64,000 nucleotides of DNA from DATFVJ01 sp963820395 (lineage in GTDB: Bacteria > Actinomycetota > Actinomycetes > Streptosporangiales > Streptosporangiaceae). The stretch covers positions 248,001 through 312,000 of the forward strand of contig CAWGAE010000007.1 of assembly GCA_963820395.1 (NCBI GenBank), written 5' to 3'. Positions 44,234 through 52,713 of this stretch are shown one piece after another. The notes beneath the pieces are model-generated. The model worked only from the letters and a program-made list of their open reading frames with translations, had not been told where the DNA came from and did not search any database. The position numbers and the translations under genes were made by a program. Position 1 is the first letter of the stretch. Every line of letters begins with the position of its first letter.

Positions 44234-44430
44234 TTGGCAGTCATGCCCTGTGAGACGCGCTGGGCCAGCGAGCGGTTGACGGACGCGCCGTTCGTCTGCC
44301 GTGACTGCGGGGAACCACGTCCGCGGGCCGCGTTCACTGCTGACCGGCGCCGCTCTGTGGCCTGGTGTCCTACTGCCAGGAGTGCGTCAACCGCCGCGAC
44401 CGCGAGCGTCGCTCCACCGACCCACCAGCA
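44234..44430 (+). pseudogene. Zinc-finger-like fragment, frameshifted
   Basis: Pieces read FVCRDCGEPRPRAAFTADRR and, in another frame, VSYCQECVNRRDRERR. This gives two CxxC pairs like those at the N-terminus of some HNH nucleases and phage proteins. No nuclease motif follows; resolvase sequence begins instead. Confidence 0.4.
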
Positions 44431-44795
44431 CGCCCGGCGGAAAGCTGCTGTTCCACGTGCTCGCCGCGATCGCCAAATTCGAGCGCGACCTCATCCGCGA
44501 GCGCACCCTCGACGGCCTCGACGCCGCCCGCGCTAAAGGTAACAAAGGCAGGCGGCGGCCCGGGCTCACCGAGCTACAGGCCGCCGAGGCCCGCCGCATG
44601 TACAACTCCCGCCAGTGCACCGTCACCCAGATCGCCGACATGTTCCACGTCTCGCGTCAGGCCATCTACCGGCACCTCGGCGGCCACCACCGCAAGTTCA
44701 CGATCGGGGCAGCCGCAGGCAGAAGGGACCGCCGAGCTTCACGTACACGCACCCGCCGGGCCGGGCAGCGCCGGGAAGCCTCGTACCACAATTGA
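44430..44795 (+). pseudogene. C-terminal part of a Tn3-type resolvase
   Basis: The frame has KLLFHVLAAIAKFERDLIRE, RTLDGLDAARAKGNKGRRRP and a helix-turn-helix CTVTQIADMFHVSRQAIYRH. This is the end of the catalytic domain and the DNA-binding domain of a small serine resolvase. The active-site serine region is missing. Confidence 0.7.
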
Positions 44796-44875
44796 GACCG
44801 CGAGCGGGACCGGCGGGCACATGCGAACCGGGCGAGGCTTCTGCGTCAAGGATTGGGGACAATGGAGGCGTGTCG

Positions 44876-46024
44876 ATGCACCAGGCGAATCCGGACCCGT
44901 CTGCCGAGTGGTGGACAACCTCGGACGTCGCTGCCTACCTCGGGTTGCGCGTCGCGACAGTTAGCTCGTATCGGATGCGAGGGCAGATGCCTGAGCCGGA
45001 CTTGACTGTGGGTCGTACTCATGTCTGGCGTCCATCGAAGATCATCGCGTGGCACAAGGAACGGCCGCGCCCGGGAGTCGGCGGCAGACCAACCGCCCAC
45101 GACGGTACGGATGATTCGATCGGGGAGGGTGACCCGGATGAGCTGAGCCCGCCGCGGTCCGCCACACTACTCAAGCAGGCATGTGCAATCGTGAGCCTGG
45201 AGTCAGGCGATGCGCGGTTGCTGCGCACCGGTTCAAACGCGGTCTATCGTCTGAAGGCTCCGGTGGTCGCCCGCATCTCGCGGAGCGGTGCGAACGTCGA
45301 CCACGCTCGAAGGACGGTCGCTGTCGCTCGATGGCTTAAGTCAGTTGATTATCCGGCGGTTCGTGCAGTCGATGTTGATCAGCCGATTGTGGTAGATGGG
45401 CATGTCGTCACGTTCTGGGAGGCCGTCTCGGACGACGGGAACGAGTACGCAACGGTACGGGAAGTCGCTGAGGTTCTAGTGAGGTTGCATGCGCTTGCTG
45501 CGCCAGAGAGCCTGCAGCTCCCCGAACTGTCGCCTTTCCAGGCTGCCGCTCATCGCATTGAGACCAACGACTGGCTGAGCCTTGACGATCGTGCCTTCCT
45601 GGCCGCCGAGCTTGCCGAGTTGCGGGATAGGTACGCGGAGCTGAAGTTCGTCCTCCCGCAAGGTGTAATTCACGGTGATGCGAGCATCGGCAACGTCCTC
45701 CGGGATTACCAAGGTAAGCCGGTCGTCATCGATCTGGATGGTTTCGCCATCGGACCCCGCGAGTGGGATCTAGCACTGACGGCCGTCTATTACGACAGTT
45801 TTGGATGGCACACGCGCGAAGAGTATGAAACCTTCGTCCGTGTTTACGGCTTCGACATTATGACGTGGCCTGGCTATCCTGTCATGCGTGAGGTCCGCGA
45901 ATTTCTTATGGTCTCGTGGGTCATCCAGAAGGCCCGGGAGAGTGAGCGAACTGCAGCTGAAGCGCGCAAGCGCATTGCAGCGTTGCGTAGCGGTGCCAGT
46001 CGGAGAGACTGGCAGCCATATTAG
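44876..46024 (+). CDS. HTH-aminoglycoside phosphotransferase-like fusion protein
   Basis: This 382-residue protein has an N-terminal excisionase-type helix-turn-helix (WWTTSDVAAYLGLRVATVSS, residues 10-62), a linker, then an APH/choline-kinase-fold domain (about 100-360). The Brenner motif is HGDASIGN and the magnesium loop is VVIDLDGFAIGP. APH-fold enzymes phosphorylate antibiotics or small molecules; the substrate cannot be told here. The ATG at 44876 has GGAGG seven bases upstream. Its stop overlaps that of the convergent gene at 46021. Confidence 0.8.
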   Translation: MHQANPDPSAEWWTTSDVAAYLGLRVATVSSYRMRGQMPEPDLTVGRTHVWRPSKIIAWHKERPRPGVGGRPTAHDGTDDSIGEGDPDELSPPRSATLLKQACAIVSLESGDARLLRTGSNAVYRLKAPVVARISRSGANVDHARRTVAVARWLKSVDYPAVRAVDVDQPIVVDGHVVTFWEAVSDDGNEYATVREVAEVLVRLHALAAPESLQLPELSPFQAAAHRIETNDWLSLDDRAFLAAELAELRDRYAELKFVLPQGVIHGDASIGNVLRDYQGKPVVIDLDGFAIGPREWDLALTAVYYDSFGWHTREEYETFVRVYGFDIMTWPGYPVMREVREFLMVSWVIQKARESERTAAEARKRIAALRSGASRRDWQPY

Positions 46025-47133
46025 GACGTTTGCTGGTTCTGCTGGCAGGCAATGCGCCACAATCGCGAGGTGCGCGTCTGCTCCTGGAAGTCAGCTGCTA
46101 CCAAAGCGTTTCCGATACTGATCAGGCGCTGCCGGAACTCACCGACGTACCTCACGCAGCGAGCTGACCTGAGCTGCTCACCTGACGCCAGAGCCTTGAG
46201 TGCCACGTTGCACGCCTGTTCGAGTTCTCCCGCTGCAAGGTACGCGTCGGCTAGGACCACCGTCGCGAAGAAGTCACTCCGCAGGAACGTCGTCTCATCG
46301 ATGGCTGCTAGGCACTGGCTTGCGTGCTGAGACGCATCGACCGGCCGCCCGAGGTCGCGGAAACAATGTCCGAACTCGGCGGAGAGTTCGGCTTCGTCGA
46401 AGTACTGGATCCACGCGGGGTCATCTTCCGGCTTGCCCCGCTCAAATTCGCGGATTGCTTGCGAAAGGGCTATGTCACATGCTTTTGCGTCACCCAGCCG
46501 GGCGAGCGCACGTGCTTCCATGGTGTGAAAGTGGGCCATAAGAGTTGGCGTCGCGAGTCCGCGGGTGCCTGTCCTGGCGGCGCGGGCAAGATTAGCCGCT
46601 TCATGGAACCGGCCCACGTACGTAGCCTGATGGCTCATCGCATCGAGGATGCTCGCACCGAGTAGCCGGTCATCGCCGACCTGTGCGAGGGCTAGCGCTT
46701 GAATAAAATATCGTTGCGCGAGCCCGCTTGTTGGTGCGCTATCGTACGCCATCCACGCCGCAAGAAGTGTCGCCTCGGCGACTGCAGAGAACAGGGGATG
46801 GGCAACCTTATCGGTATATCTCCCGCGCAATAGACGGTCACCGTCGGTACTGAGGTACTGAATCAGTGACTGGCGCGCATGCCCGCCGCCAAAGCGGTTA
46901 TCCAGTTGCACGAAGAAATCAACTGTCGTCCTGAACCGCTCTACATCTGGCATACCGATGTGTGGCCCGTGTGTCGGCTCGTTATCTGGTCGCCGGGCTG
47001 GATCGATGAGCCATCGCAGCGAAGCATCGATCCATGCCCGGGGATCGACTTGGCCCCGCTGGAGAACACTCGCCTCATCAAGATCGGCTCTCCAGAGGAG
47101 GGCGACGTTTTCCGCCGCCGCTGCGTCGTCCAC
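46021..47133 (-). CDS. TPR-containing regulator-like protein lacking its HTH
   Basis: A GTG at 47133 after AAGGAGG gives 370 residues. The beginning ENVALLWRADLDEASVL and later FVQLDNRFGGGHARQSLIQY, then TPR-like helices (VGRFHEAANLARAARTG, AGELEQACNVALKALASGEQ), match the part that normally follows an XRE helix-turn-helix in actinobacterial regulators. The HTH itself is absent although the ribosome site is good, so this is a free-standing TPR form or a 5'-truncated gene that gained a start. It lies 78 bp downstream of the phage protease-like gene. Confidence 0.7.
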   Translation of the reverse strand: MDDAAAAENVALLWRADLDEASVLQRGQVDPRAWIDASLRWLIDPARRPDNEPTHGPHIGMPDVERFRTTVDFFVQLDNRFGGGHARQSLIQYLSTDGDRLLRGRYTDKVAHPLFSAVAEATLLAAWMAYDSAPTSGLAQRYFIQALALAQVGDDRLLGASILDAMSHQATYVGRFHEAANLARAARTGTRGLATPTLMAHFHTMEARALARLGDAKACDIALSQAIREFERGKPEDDPAWIQYFDEAELSAEFGHCFRDLGRPVDASQHASQCLAAIDETTFLRSDFFATVVLADAYLAAGELEQACNVALKALASGEQLRSARCVRYVGEFRQRLISIGNALVAADFQEQTRTSRLWRIACQQNQQTS

Positions 47134-47211
47134 GTTCCCCTCCTTGGGTCCAGGCGAGCCTGTGTACACGCGTACGCGGCCTACCGGCCCGCCCGTGGGT
47201 GATTGATTGGG

Positions 47212-48264
47212 TCAGTGCCTGAACAGGTCCGGGGCGTTCCCGACCAGCCGCGCGACAGCCTCGTCAGGTAGCTCGCCATCATCGGCGGAGAGCTTCACAT
47301 CATGCAGTGCCGGGTACTGGGCGCCCTTCTTGGCGCGGCGGCCATGGTTGCGGAAGTGCTTCTTGTAGAGCCGCTTGCCTTCAGCCGCAGCATCCGGGTC
47401 GTCGTCCACGTGCTTGTGGAAGTAGGCGCTGTGCTTCGGGTTGTCAGTGACCTTGGTGACCTCGTCGTCCGGGTCGTCATCAGGAGCAGCCGCACCATCG
47501 GAGAGCCGCAACACCTCGTCATCAGGGTCGGTGATGGCCTGATCGTCACTGAGCAGCAAGCCGCCGGTCAGCCCATCATTGATGTACCGGAGCCCGGCCG
47601 TGATCTGGCTGGCCGACAGGCTGACGTTGTCAGGTTCCCCGGCGAACTCGCCGCAGGCGCCCAGGATGTCCTCGGACGAGCAGCCGAGCTGCTGCGCGAC
47701 CTCGTACACGGCCTTCTCGATCATGTCCTTGTCGGGCACGAGTGTGGTTGCTGGCATTGAAACTCCAGTTTCAGTCAGGGCGAGCACGTCACCCGCACCG
47801 GTCGCGGCGAGCTGCCGCTTGAAGCCCTCGTAGTGGCCGCTGGGACGGTTGGTTACCGCCACGCTCTGCAGGGTGCCGGTCGTGGAGTCAACCACCACAC
47901 ACGACCCCAGGTAGGTGCTGCCCATGCGCGGCACGGCGTCCGGGTCGCGGATGTCCAGGTCGGCGTAGATCCGGCCGGTGGACCGGTCCAGGCTCAGGCC
48001 GGTCACCTCGCCAAGGTTGCGGCTTGGGTCCTCGTTGATCTTGTTCTCGCCATCGGCCAGCGGGATGGTCGGCCGCGTCGTGGCAAGCCCGTCCACCAAT
48101 CGCTGGTAGAAGGCGGCGTCCACGATGACCGACTTACCGTTGCGGCCGGTGAGCGCGGCGCCCAGGTTCAGGATGTGTTTGCGGAACCCGACCCCGGTCT
48201 TCGTCGGCGTGAGCCGGATGAAGCCGGTGGCACGCTTCGGCTGAGGGACGAGGAACAGTGTCAC
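47212..48264 (-). CDS. Phage head maturation protease-like protein
   Basis: This 350-residue protein has an N-terminal domain resembling Mu gpI/prohead proteases: AAFYQRLVDGLATTRPTIPL, ADGENKINEDPSRNLGEVTG and LYADLDI-like strands. An acidic linker (DGAAAPDDDPDDEVTKVTD) and a basic C-terminal region follow. The protease would process scaffold and capsid proteins. No capsid or portal gene is present, so it may be a leftover of a prophage. Confidence 0.6.
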   Translation of the reverse strand: MTLFLVPQPKRATGFIRLTPTKTGVGFRKHILNLGAALTGRNGKSVIVDAAFYQRLVDGLATTRPTIPLADGENKINEDPSRNLGEVTGLSLDRSTGRIYADLDIRDPDAVPRMGSTYLGSCVVVDSTTGTLQSVAVTNRPSGHYEGFKRQLAATGAGDVLALTETGVSMPATTLVPDKDMIEKAVYEVAQQLGCSSEDILGACGEFAGEPDNVSLSASQITAGLRYINDGLTGGLLLSDDQAITDPDDEVLRLSDGAAAPDDDPDDEVTKVTDNPKHSAYFHKHVDDDPDAAAEGKRLYKKHFRNHGRRAKKGAQYPALHDVKLSADDGELPDEAVARLVGNAPDLFRH

Positions 48265-48452
48265 GTCCTTGTATTCGGCCGCTGGGCCGATCTGAGCCGG
48301 GTCATAGGTAACCGGGCCGGGCCCTGCCAGGGCCTTACACGCCGTCTCAGCGCTTCGCCTGACCGGCTCTGGGCAGCAAACAGGGCCACCGGGTGGGTCC
48401 CAGTGACCCTGCGGCTCTCAGGCGGCTTGTGTCACCTGGCCCGCCACCGGCA

Positions 48453-48483
48453 TCGCAGGTTACCCACTGTAGGTAACCTGCGA
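48453..48483. terminator. Perfect 12-bp hairpin
   Basis: TCGCAGGTTACC (48453-48464) and GGTAACCTGCGA (48472-48483) form a perfect stem with a 7-base loop. It lies about 100 bp downstream of the pentapeptide gene and upstream of the protease gene; it could be a terminator for the former or an operator for the latter. Confidence 0.6.
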
Positions 48484-48585
48484 CACGTCGGTCCTGCGCT
48501 AGCAGGCGACCCCGGTCTTTGACCACGGCTGGCCGCGTGAGCGGTCACCCTGGCCCTGGACTGGCCGTATCCGTGGCCGGGGGAA

Positions 48586-49940
48586 TTACGGCTTGCCGGT
48601 ACCGGTTGGCAACTTTATCCCCGATGGTGGCGTGTCCTCCCAGTCGAAGCTCGGCGGATGTGACCAGTCGGCGGCACTGAAGTTGACCGTGCCGCCGGAG
48701 AACGTGGCGCCGCGGAAGTTGACCGTGCCGCCGGAAAACGTGGCGCCATCGAAGCTGACCCTGCCGCCGGAGAACGTGGCGCCGCGGAAGTTGACCGTGC
48801 CGCCGGAAAACGTGGCGCCATCGAAGCTGACCCTGCCGCCGGAGAACGTGGGCTGCCGGACTGGAAGCTGACCCTGCCGCCGCAAAACGTGGCGCCGACG
48901 AAGCTGACCCTGCCGCCGGAGAACGTGGCGGCATCGAAGCTGACCCTGCCGTTGGAAAACGTGGCGCCGACGAAGCTGACCGTGCCGCCGGAGAACGTGG
49001 CGGCATCGAAGCTGACCCTGCCGTTGGAAAACGTGGCGCCATCGAAGTTGACCGTGCCGCCGGAGAACGTGGCGACATCGAAGCTGACCCTGCGGCCGGA
49101 GAACGTGGCGTCGCGGAAGATGAGCCTGCCGCCGGAGAACGTGGCGCCGCGGAAGCTGACCGTGTCGCCGGAAAACGTGGCGCCGACGAAGCTGACCCTG
49201 CCGCCGGAGAACGTGGCGTCGCGGAAGCTGACCCTGCTGGGGCCGGAGAACGTGGCGTCATCGAAGCTGCCGCCGTCGAAGACCACGCCAGTGAAGTCGA
49301 AGTTCAGGCCCTGCCAGGACACCGCCGCATCGTTGCTGAGATGTGCGGCGATGACCCCGATGACGGTACGGCGGACCTCACGGCTAGCGCGGAACGCGAG
49401 CCGCTCCGCTGTGGCAGCCTCGTCGCCCGGGTCGGGCTCATAGGGCATGCGCAGGTAGGCGCATAGAACGTTGATGCAGGTCTGGCGGTTCTCCTCCCAG
49501 TCGTCGGCCAGACCCGCCATGGCGTGCACCCCGGCTAGCCGGACGGCGGGCTGGTCATCGCCGAGCTGGGCGGCGATCGTGGTGAACCGCTCATTGAGCA
49601 CACGGGTCCGGTCATGCGCCGTGGCGGTCTCGGCTACCCGTTGCCTCCTGTAGGCCATGACCAGCGCGACGAGTGCGCCCGCTCCCGCGACCGACGCGAA
49701 CACTAGCTGCGCCACACCGACCGTGTCATGCAGCGAGATCGCCTTGGAGTGCGGCAGCCTCGGGTAGTTCAGTAACGCCACTGCGGCCAGCCACAGTGCG
49801 GCTAGCCCGGCAACCGCCACTGCGAAGCAGGCAGCTAGCGCGTAGCCGATCCGCCATAGTCGCGGTGGACCAGGGTCATGCAGGCTCGGCAGCCATTTCG
49901 GGCGCGGCCATTTCATTAGCTTCCGGGGATTCCAGTCCAC
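48586..49940 (-). pseudogene. Pentapeptide-repeat membrane protein, one frameshift
   Basis: From the GTG at 49940 (or ATG at 49916) there are two membrane segments (GYALAACFAVAVAGLAALWL and LVFASVAGAGALVALVMAY), a helical region (LNERFTTIAAQLGDDQPAVR), and then a long repeat domain with 12-residue periods such as VSFDGATFSGGT. A frameshift near 48858 moves the last five repeats and the C-terminus (SAADWSHPPSFDWED) to another frame. Such proteins form right-handed beta-helices; membrane-anchored versions have unknown roles. Without the frameshift it would be about 450 residues. Confidence 0.75.
48676..49255. repeat. 36-bp tandem repeats coding for the pentapeptide domain
   Basis: Sixteen or so imperfect 36-bp units of the form CTGCCGCCGGAGAACGTGGC occur in tandem. 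They encode the 12-residue periods of the protein above and are not a CRISPR array: there are no unique spacers. Confidence 0.85.
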
Positions 49941-50193
49941 ACCGTGACCGTACGGCGTCCCGAATAGCCGGACGGTCCGAGTAGACCGGTACGCCGTCCG
50001 GCTTGGCCATCCGCCGCACGCGCGGAGGCAGATCCTCTGCCTCGCAGAGCCGCTGCAGGAAATGCCGCTGGCCGTTCTGGGGGTCGAGCGCGTATACAAC
50101 GAGGTGAGTTTAGGCCAGCGCCGAACACGCGCGCCTCGGCCACCCAGCGCCACACTGGGTGGCCGAGAACGAACGCTACGTTGGATCGAGGTA

Positions 50194-50358
50194 CTACCTG
50201 CTGGTCACCAGGATCAGCGCGACTGCTCCGGCTGCCACCATGAGCAGTGCGATCAGACGGGCGGTCGGAGCCCAACCGGCTCGGGCCGCCCGTCCGATCT
50301 CAGTGACCAGGCGTCCAAGCGGATCGCCCCCTTCATCAGGGATCTGACCATGATCCAC
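50194..50358 (-). CDS. Tail-anchored small membrane protein, 54 aa
   Basis: AAAGGAGA lies seven bases before a GTG start. The product reads VDHGQIPDEGGDPLGRLVTE and ends in one membrane helix (ARLIALLMVAAGAVALILVT) with SR at the C-terminus. It is too short for many gene callers. Function unknown. It sits between the HTH gene and the pentapeptide protein. Confidence 0.6.
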   Translation of the reverse strand: MDHGQIPDEGGDPLGRLVTEIGRAARAGWAPTARLIALLMVAAGAVALILVTSR

Positions 50359-50584
50359 TGCCGTCTCCTTTGTCCAGTTACCTTGGCGGGCCGCCGCTTA
50401 CTACTTCTGAGCTTGGCGGCTCCCCCGAGGAGTTGATCCACACAGTCGAACTTGGCACTCGCCAGACGTGGAGTGGTGATACCACCGCGTGTTGAGTCTC
50501 AGCGAGACAAACGTTGTCGTCGGTAGACTCCCATCGACGCCGCGCGTCACATTGATGGCCAAAGGGAGACAAAGACAAAGGGTC

Positions 50585-51015
50585 ATGGTACGTACGGTCC
50601 GCATGCCCAGCGAGGCAGACCTGCCACCGGGAACGGTGCGCGACTTAGTAGAACTACTGTTCTATTTTTATAGAGCGGCACGCCGACCGACACTGCGTAA
50701 GATCAGCGACACGATCCGCGACGGCGATTTTGACGGTACCGCGAGCCCTGAGACGATCCGCAGGATGCTGCACGGCACCACGGTCCCGGCATGGCCGACC
50801 GTGGAAGCGGTATTCGAGATCCTTTGTTATCTAGCGAAAATGGGTGCCGACGGGCCGCTCAAGTGGGAAAACTACGAGGCATCGCGTCGGTGGCACCTAG
50901 AGCGCCGTTGGCACTTAGCCTCAATCCACCGCCCGAATTCAGATGATCGCGTTGCGGGGCAATGGCCCAGTGGACGTGATCTTGAGGATGGCAGGGGACG
51001 TGGTTTTCTCGCCGC
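50585..51015 (+). pseudogene. XRE-like regulator truncated by IS1380 element
   Basis: The frame begins near MVRTVRMPSEADLPPGTVRD and has a helix-turn-helix region LRKISDTIRDGDFDGTASPE, TIRRMLHGTTVPAWPTVEAV and FEILCYLAK, typical of actinobacterial XRE/TPR regulators. Coding character fades at about 51010, where the IS1380 element starts. The C-terminal part is missing or displaced. Confidence 0.65.
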
Positions 51016-51059
51016 TCACCTTTCTGCGGCTTGTCCACGGTTTCTGATCGGGGATCTTG

Positions 51060-52625
51060 GCTGGCAGTTCGCCGGGTGGCCGCTGGGGCCGTGGGAATGC
51101 GTGACTGTGTCTGGGCTGGTCAGGCCGCGTGGGCGGGCGGGCCGCAGGCGGCCTCGAAGAGGCTCATCCAGTGCTGCTCGCGGTGCCAGCCTTCGGGCAG
51201 GTGCAGGGTGATCTCGCCGCGGCCGTGGCGGGCGGTCCGGGCGGCGACGTTGATGAGGTCGCGGCGCAACGTGGCGCCGCGGGCCTTGGCGTAGGCGAGG
51301 CTGGCCAGGGATCCGGCGGCGCGCAGCACGTTGTGCGCGATGGCGGCGCAGGCGAGCCAGGTCGCGTTCGCGGGAAACGAGCCTGATGGCAGGTGCGCGA
51401 GGGGCCCGTCGGTCCAGTCGGCGAACAGCTGTTCGACCTGGGCGTGGTCGCGGTGGTGCTCTTCGGCCTGGATGGTCGCGAACGGGGAGTCGGTGAACAC
51501 GGCGTGGTAGCGCCAGACGGGGAACATCTCGTCCTGGCCCTGGGCGGCCGTGCGGTTGAGGTCTTTGACCCGGCGGACGATCAGCCGGGCGGTGATGGCC
51601 TGCCCCTTCTTCGAGGTGAAGGCGGTGTAGTGCGCCTCGGCCACCTCGGCGTCCGACACCCAGCAGCGCAGCTGGTCGTCCCAGATCGCCCGCGGATATC
51701 TGATTGGGGTCCAGGCATCCTCGCCGATGGCGGCGATCGCCGCCTTGACGGCCGGGTCCATCTTCGCCGTGACCGAAAAGCACGCCCCGGCCCGGCGGAC
51801 CGCGCCGGTGAACGCCGCGGAGTAGAACGCCGAGTCGGCCCGCACCACGAGCGTCCCGGCGCATCCGGTGGCGCGGGCGGTAGTGACCGATTCGGTGGCG
51901 AAGGACGCGGCGCCCCGGGCCGAGCCCGCGTTGCCGCCGCGGAGCCTGGTGGCGGCGATCACCGGCGCAGCCAGCGGCGTGCTGATCGTGGCGGTCAGCG
52001 CGTTCAGCCCCCGCACCAGCAGGCTCTTGCCCTGGATCTTGGTATGGCCGAACGCCGCGCCCTGCTTCTTGCGGCCGTAGACACGTTTTTGCATCGAGTC
52101 GATATCCACGAACGCCACCACGTCCTTGCCGGGCAGCAACGGCGTGCGGCGGGCCAGGTCCGCCAGCAGCAGCCGGCTCACCTTCTCCGCCTGCCGGGCG
52201 TTCCCCCAGGAGAACGAGCGCAGGAACGACCCCAGCGTGGACGGTGCCCGGATCCCGCCAAACAGCGCCGGCATCGCGCCATGCCGCAGCAGGTCCATGT
52301 CGTCGATGCTGTCCGCCCCGGCGACCATCCCGGCGACCAGGCACGGCACTTTCAGGTGCGCATTCACCCCGCACCGGCCGGCGATGGCCACATGCTCGCC
52401 GGCCAGCGCGGCAAGGCCGGCCCGCTGCGCCAGGGCCATCACCGGGACCAGGCCCGCCCGTGACACGAGATTCGGGTCATCAAACGATGCGTGAATCTTC
52501 GCCAGCCCGTGCAACAATCGCACTTGCGAGGTGTCCTCTCCATCTGGGGAATGGAAGTGTTAGCAACTCCCATCGTCCCAGTTCAGAGGGCACCTTTCGC
52601 GTCGGCGCGCCCGGCAGAACCCTAT
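51060..52625 (-). mobile_element. IS1380-family element
   Basis: An intact IS1380 transposase gene is flanked by sequences with weak inverted similarity (GTTCGCCGGG near 51070 and, inverted, GTTCTGCCGGG near 52610). Exact ends are not certain. The element separates the truncated XRE gene from the 17-codon frame at 52651. Confidence 0.6.
51120..52523 (-). CDS. IS1380-family transposase
   Basis: This 467-residue protein starts MRLLHGLAKIHASFDDPNLV. DDE catalytic features include DVVAFVDIDSMQKRVYGRKK (first Asp), GTLVVRADSAFYSAAF (second Asp) and EEHHRDHAQVEQLFADW (Glu), in IS1380/DDE_Tnp_1 order. Full length and uninterrupted, so possibly active. Confidence 0.9.
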   Translation of the reverse strand: MRLLHGLAKIHASFDDPNLVSRAGLVPVMALAQRAGLAALAGEHVAIAGRCGVNAHLKVPCLVAGMVAGADSIDDMDLLRHGAMPALFGGIRAPSTLGSFLRSFSWGNARQAEKVSRLLLADLARRTPLLPGKDVVAFVDIDSMQKRVYGRKKQGAAFGHTKIQGKSLLVRGLNALTATISTPLAAPVIAATRLRGGNAGSARGAASFATESVTTARATGCAGTLVVRADSAFYSAAFTGAVRRAGACFSVTAKMDPAVKAAIAAIGEDAWTPIRYPRAIWDDQLRCWVSDAEVAEAHYTAFTSKKGQAITARLIVRRVKDLNRTAAQGQDEMFPVWRYHAVFTDSPFATIQAEEHHRDHAQVEQLFADWTDGPLAHLPSGSFPANATWLACAAIAHNVLRAAGSLASLAYAKARGATLRRDLINVAARTARHGRGEITLHLPEGWHREQHWMSLFEAACGPPAHAA

Positions 52626-52650
52626 TTACGCGGTGGATCGAGGCTTAGCA

Positions 52651-52704
52651 ATGGACGAGCCGAACAAGCTCTACGACAGCTTCAGCGATGAGCCGCCTTT
52701 TTAA
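52651..52704 (+). other. 17-codon frame after the IS1380 element
   Basis: ATGGACGAGCCGAACAAG opens a short frame ending DEPPF with TAA. It may be the displaced 3' end of the XRE gene at 50585 or a chance frame. No ribosome site is clear. Confidence 0.2.
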
Positions 52705-52713
52705 TTCTCCTTG

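Noticed and set aside
48676..49255. Regular 36-bp repeats that could suggest a CRISPR array
   Set aside because: The repeats are directly adjacent without unique spacers and translate into 12-residue periods of a pentapeptide-type protein.
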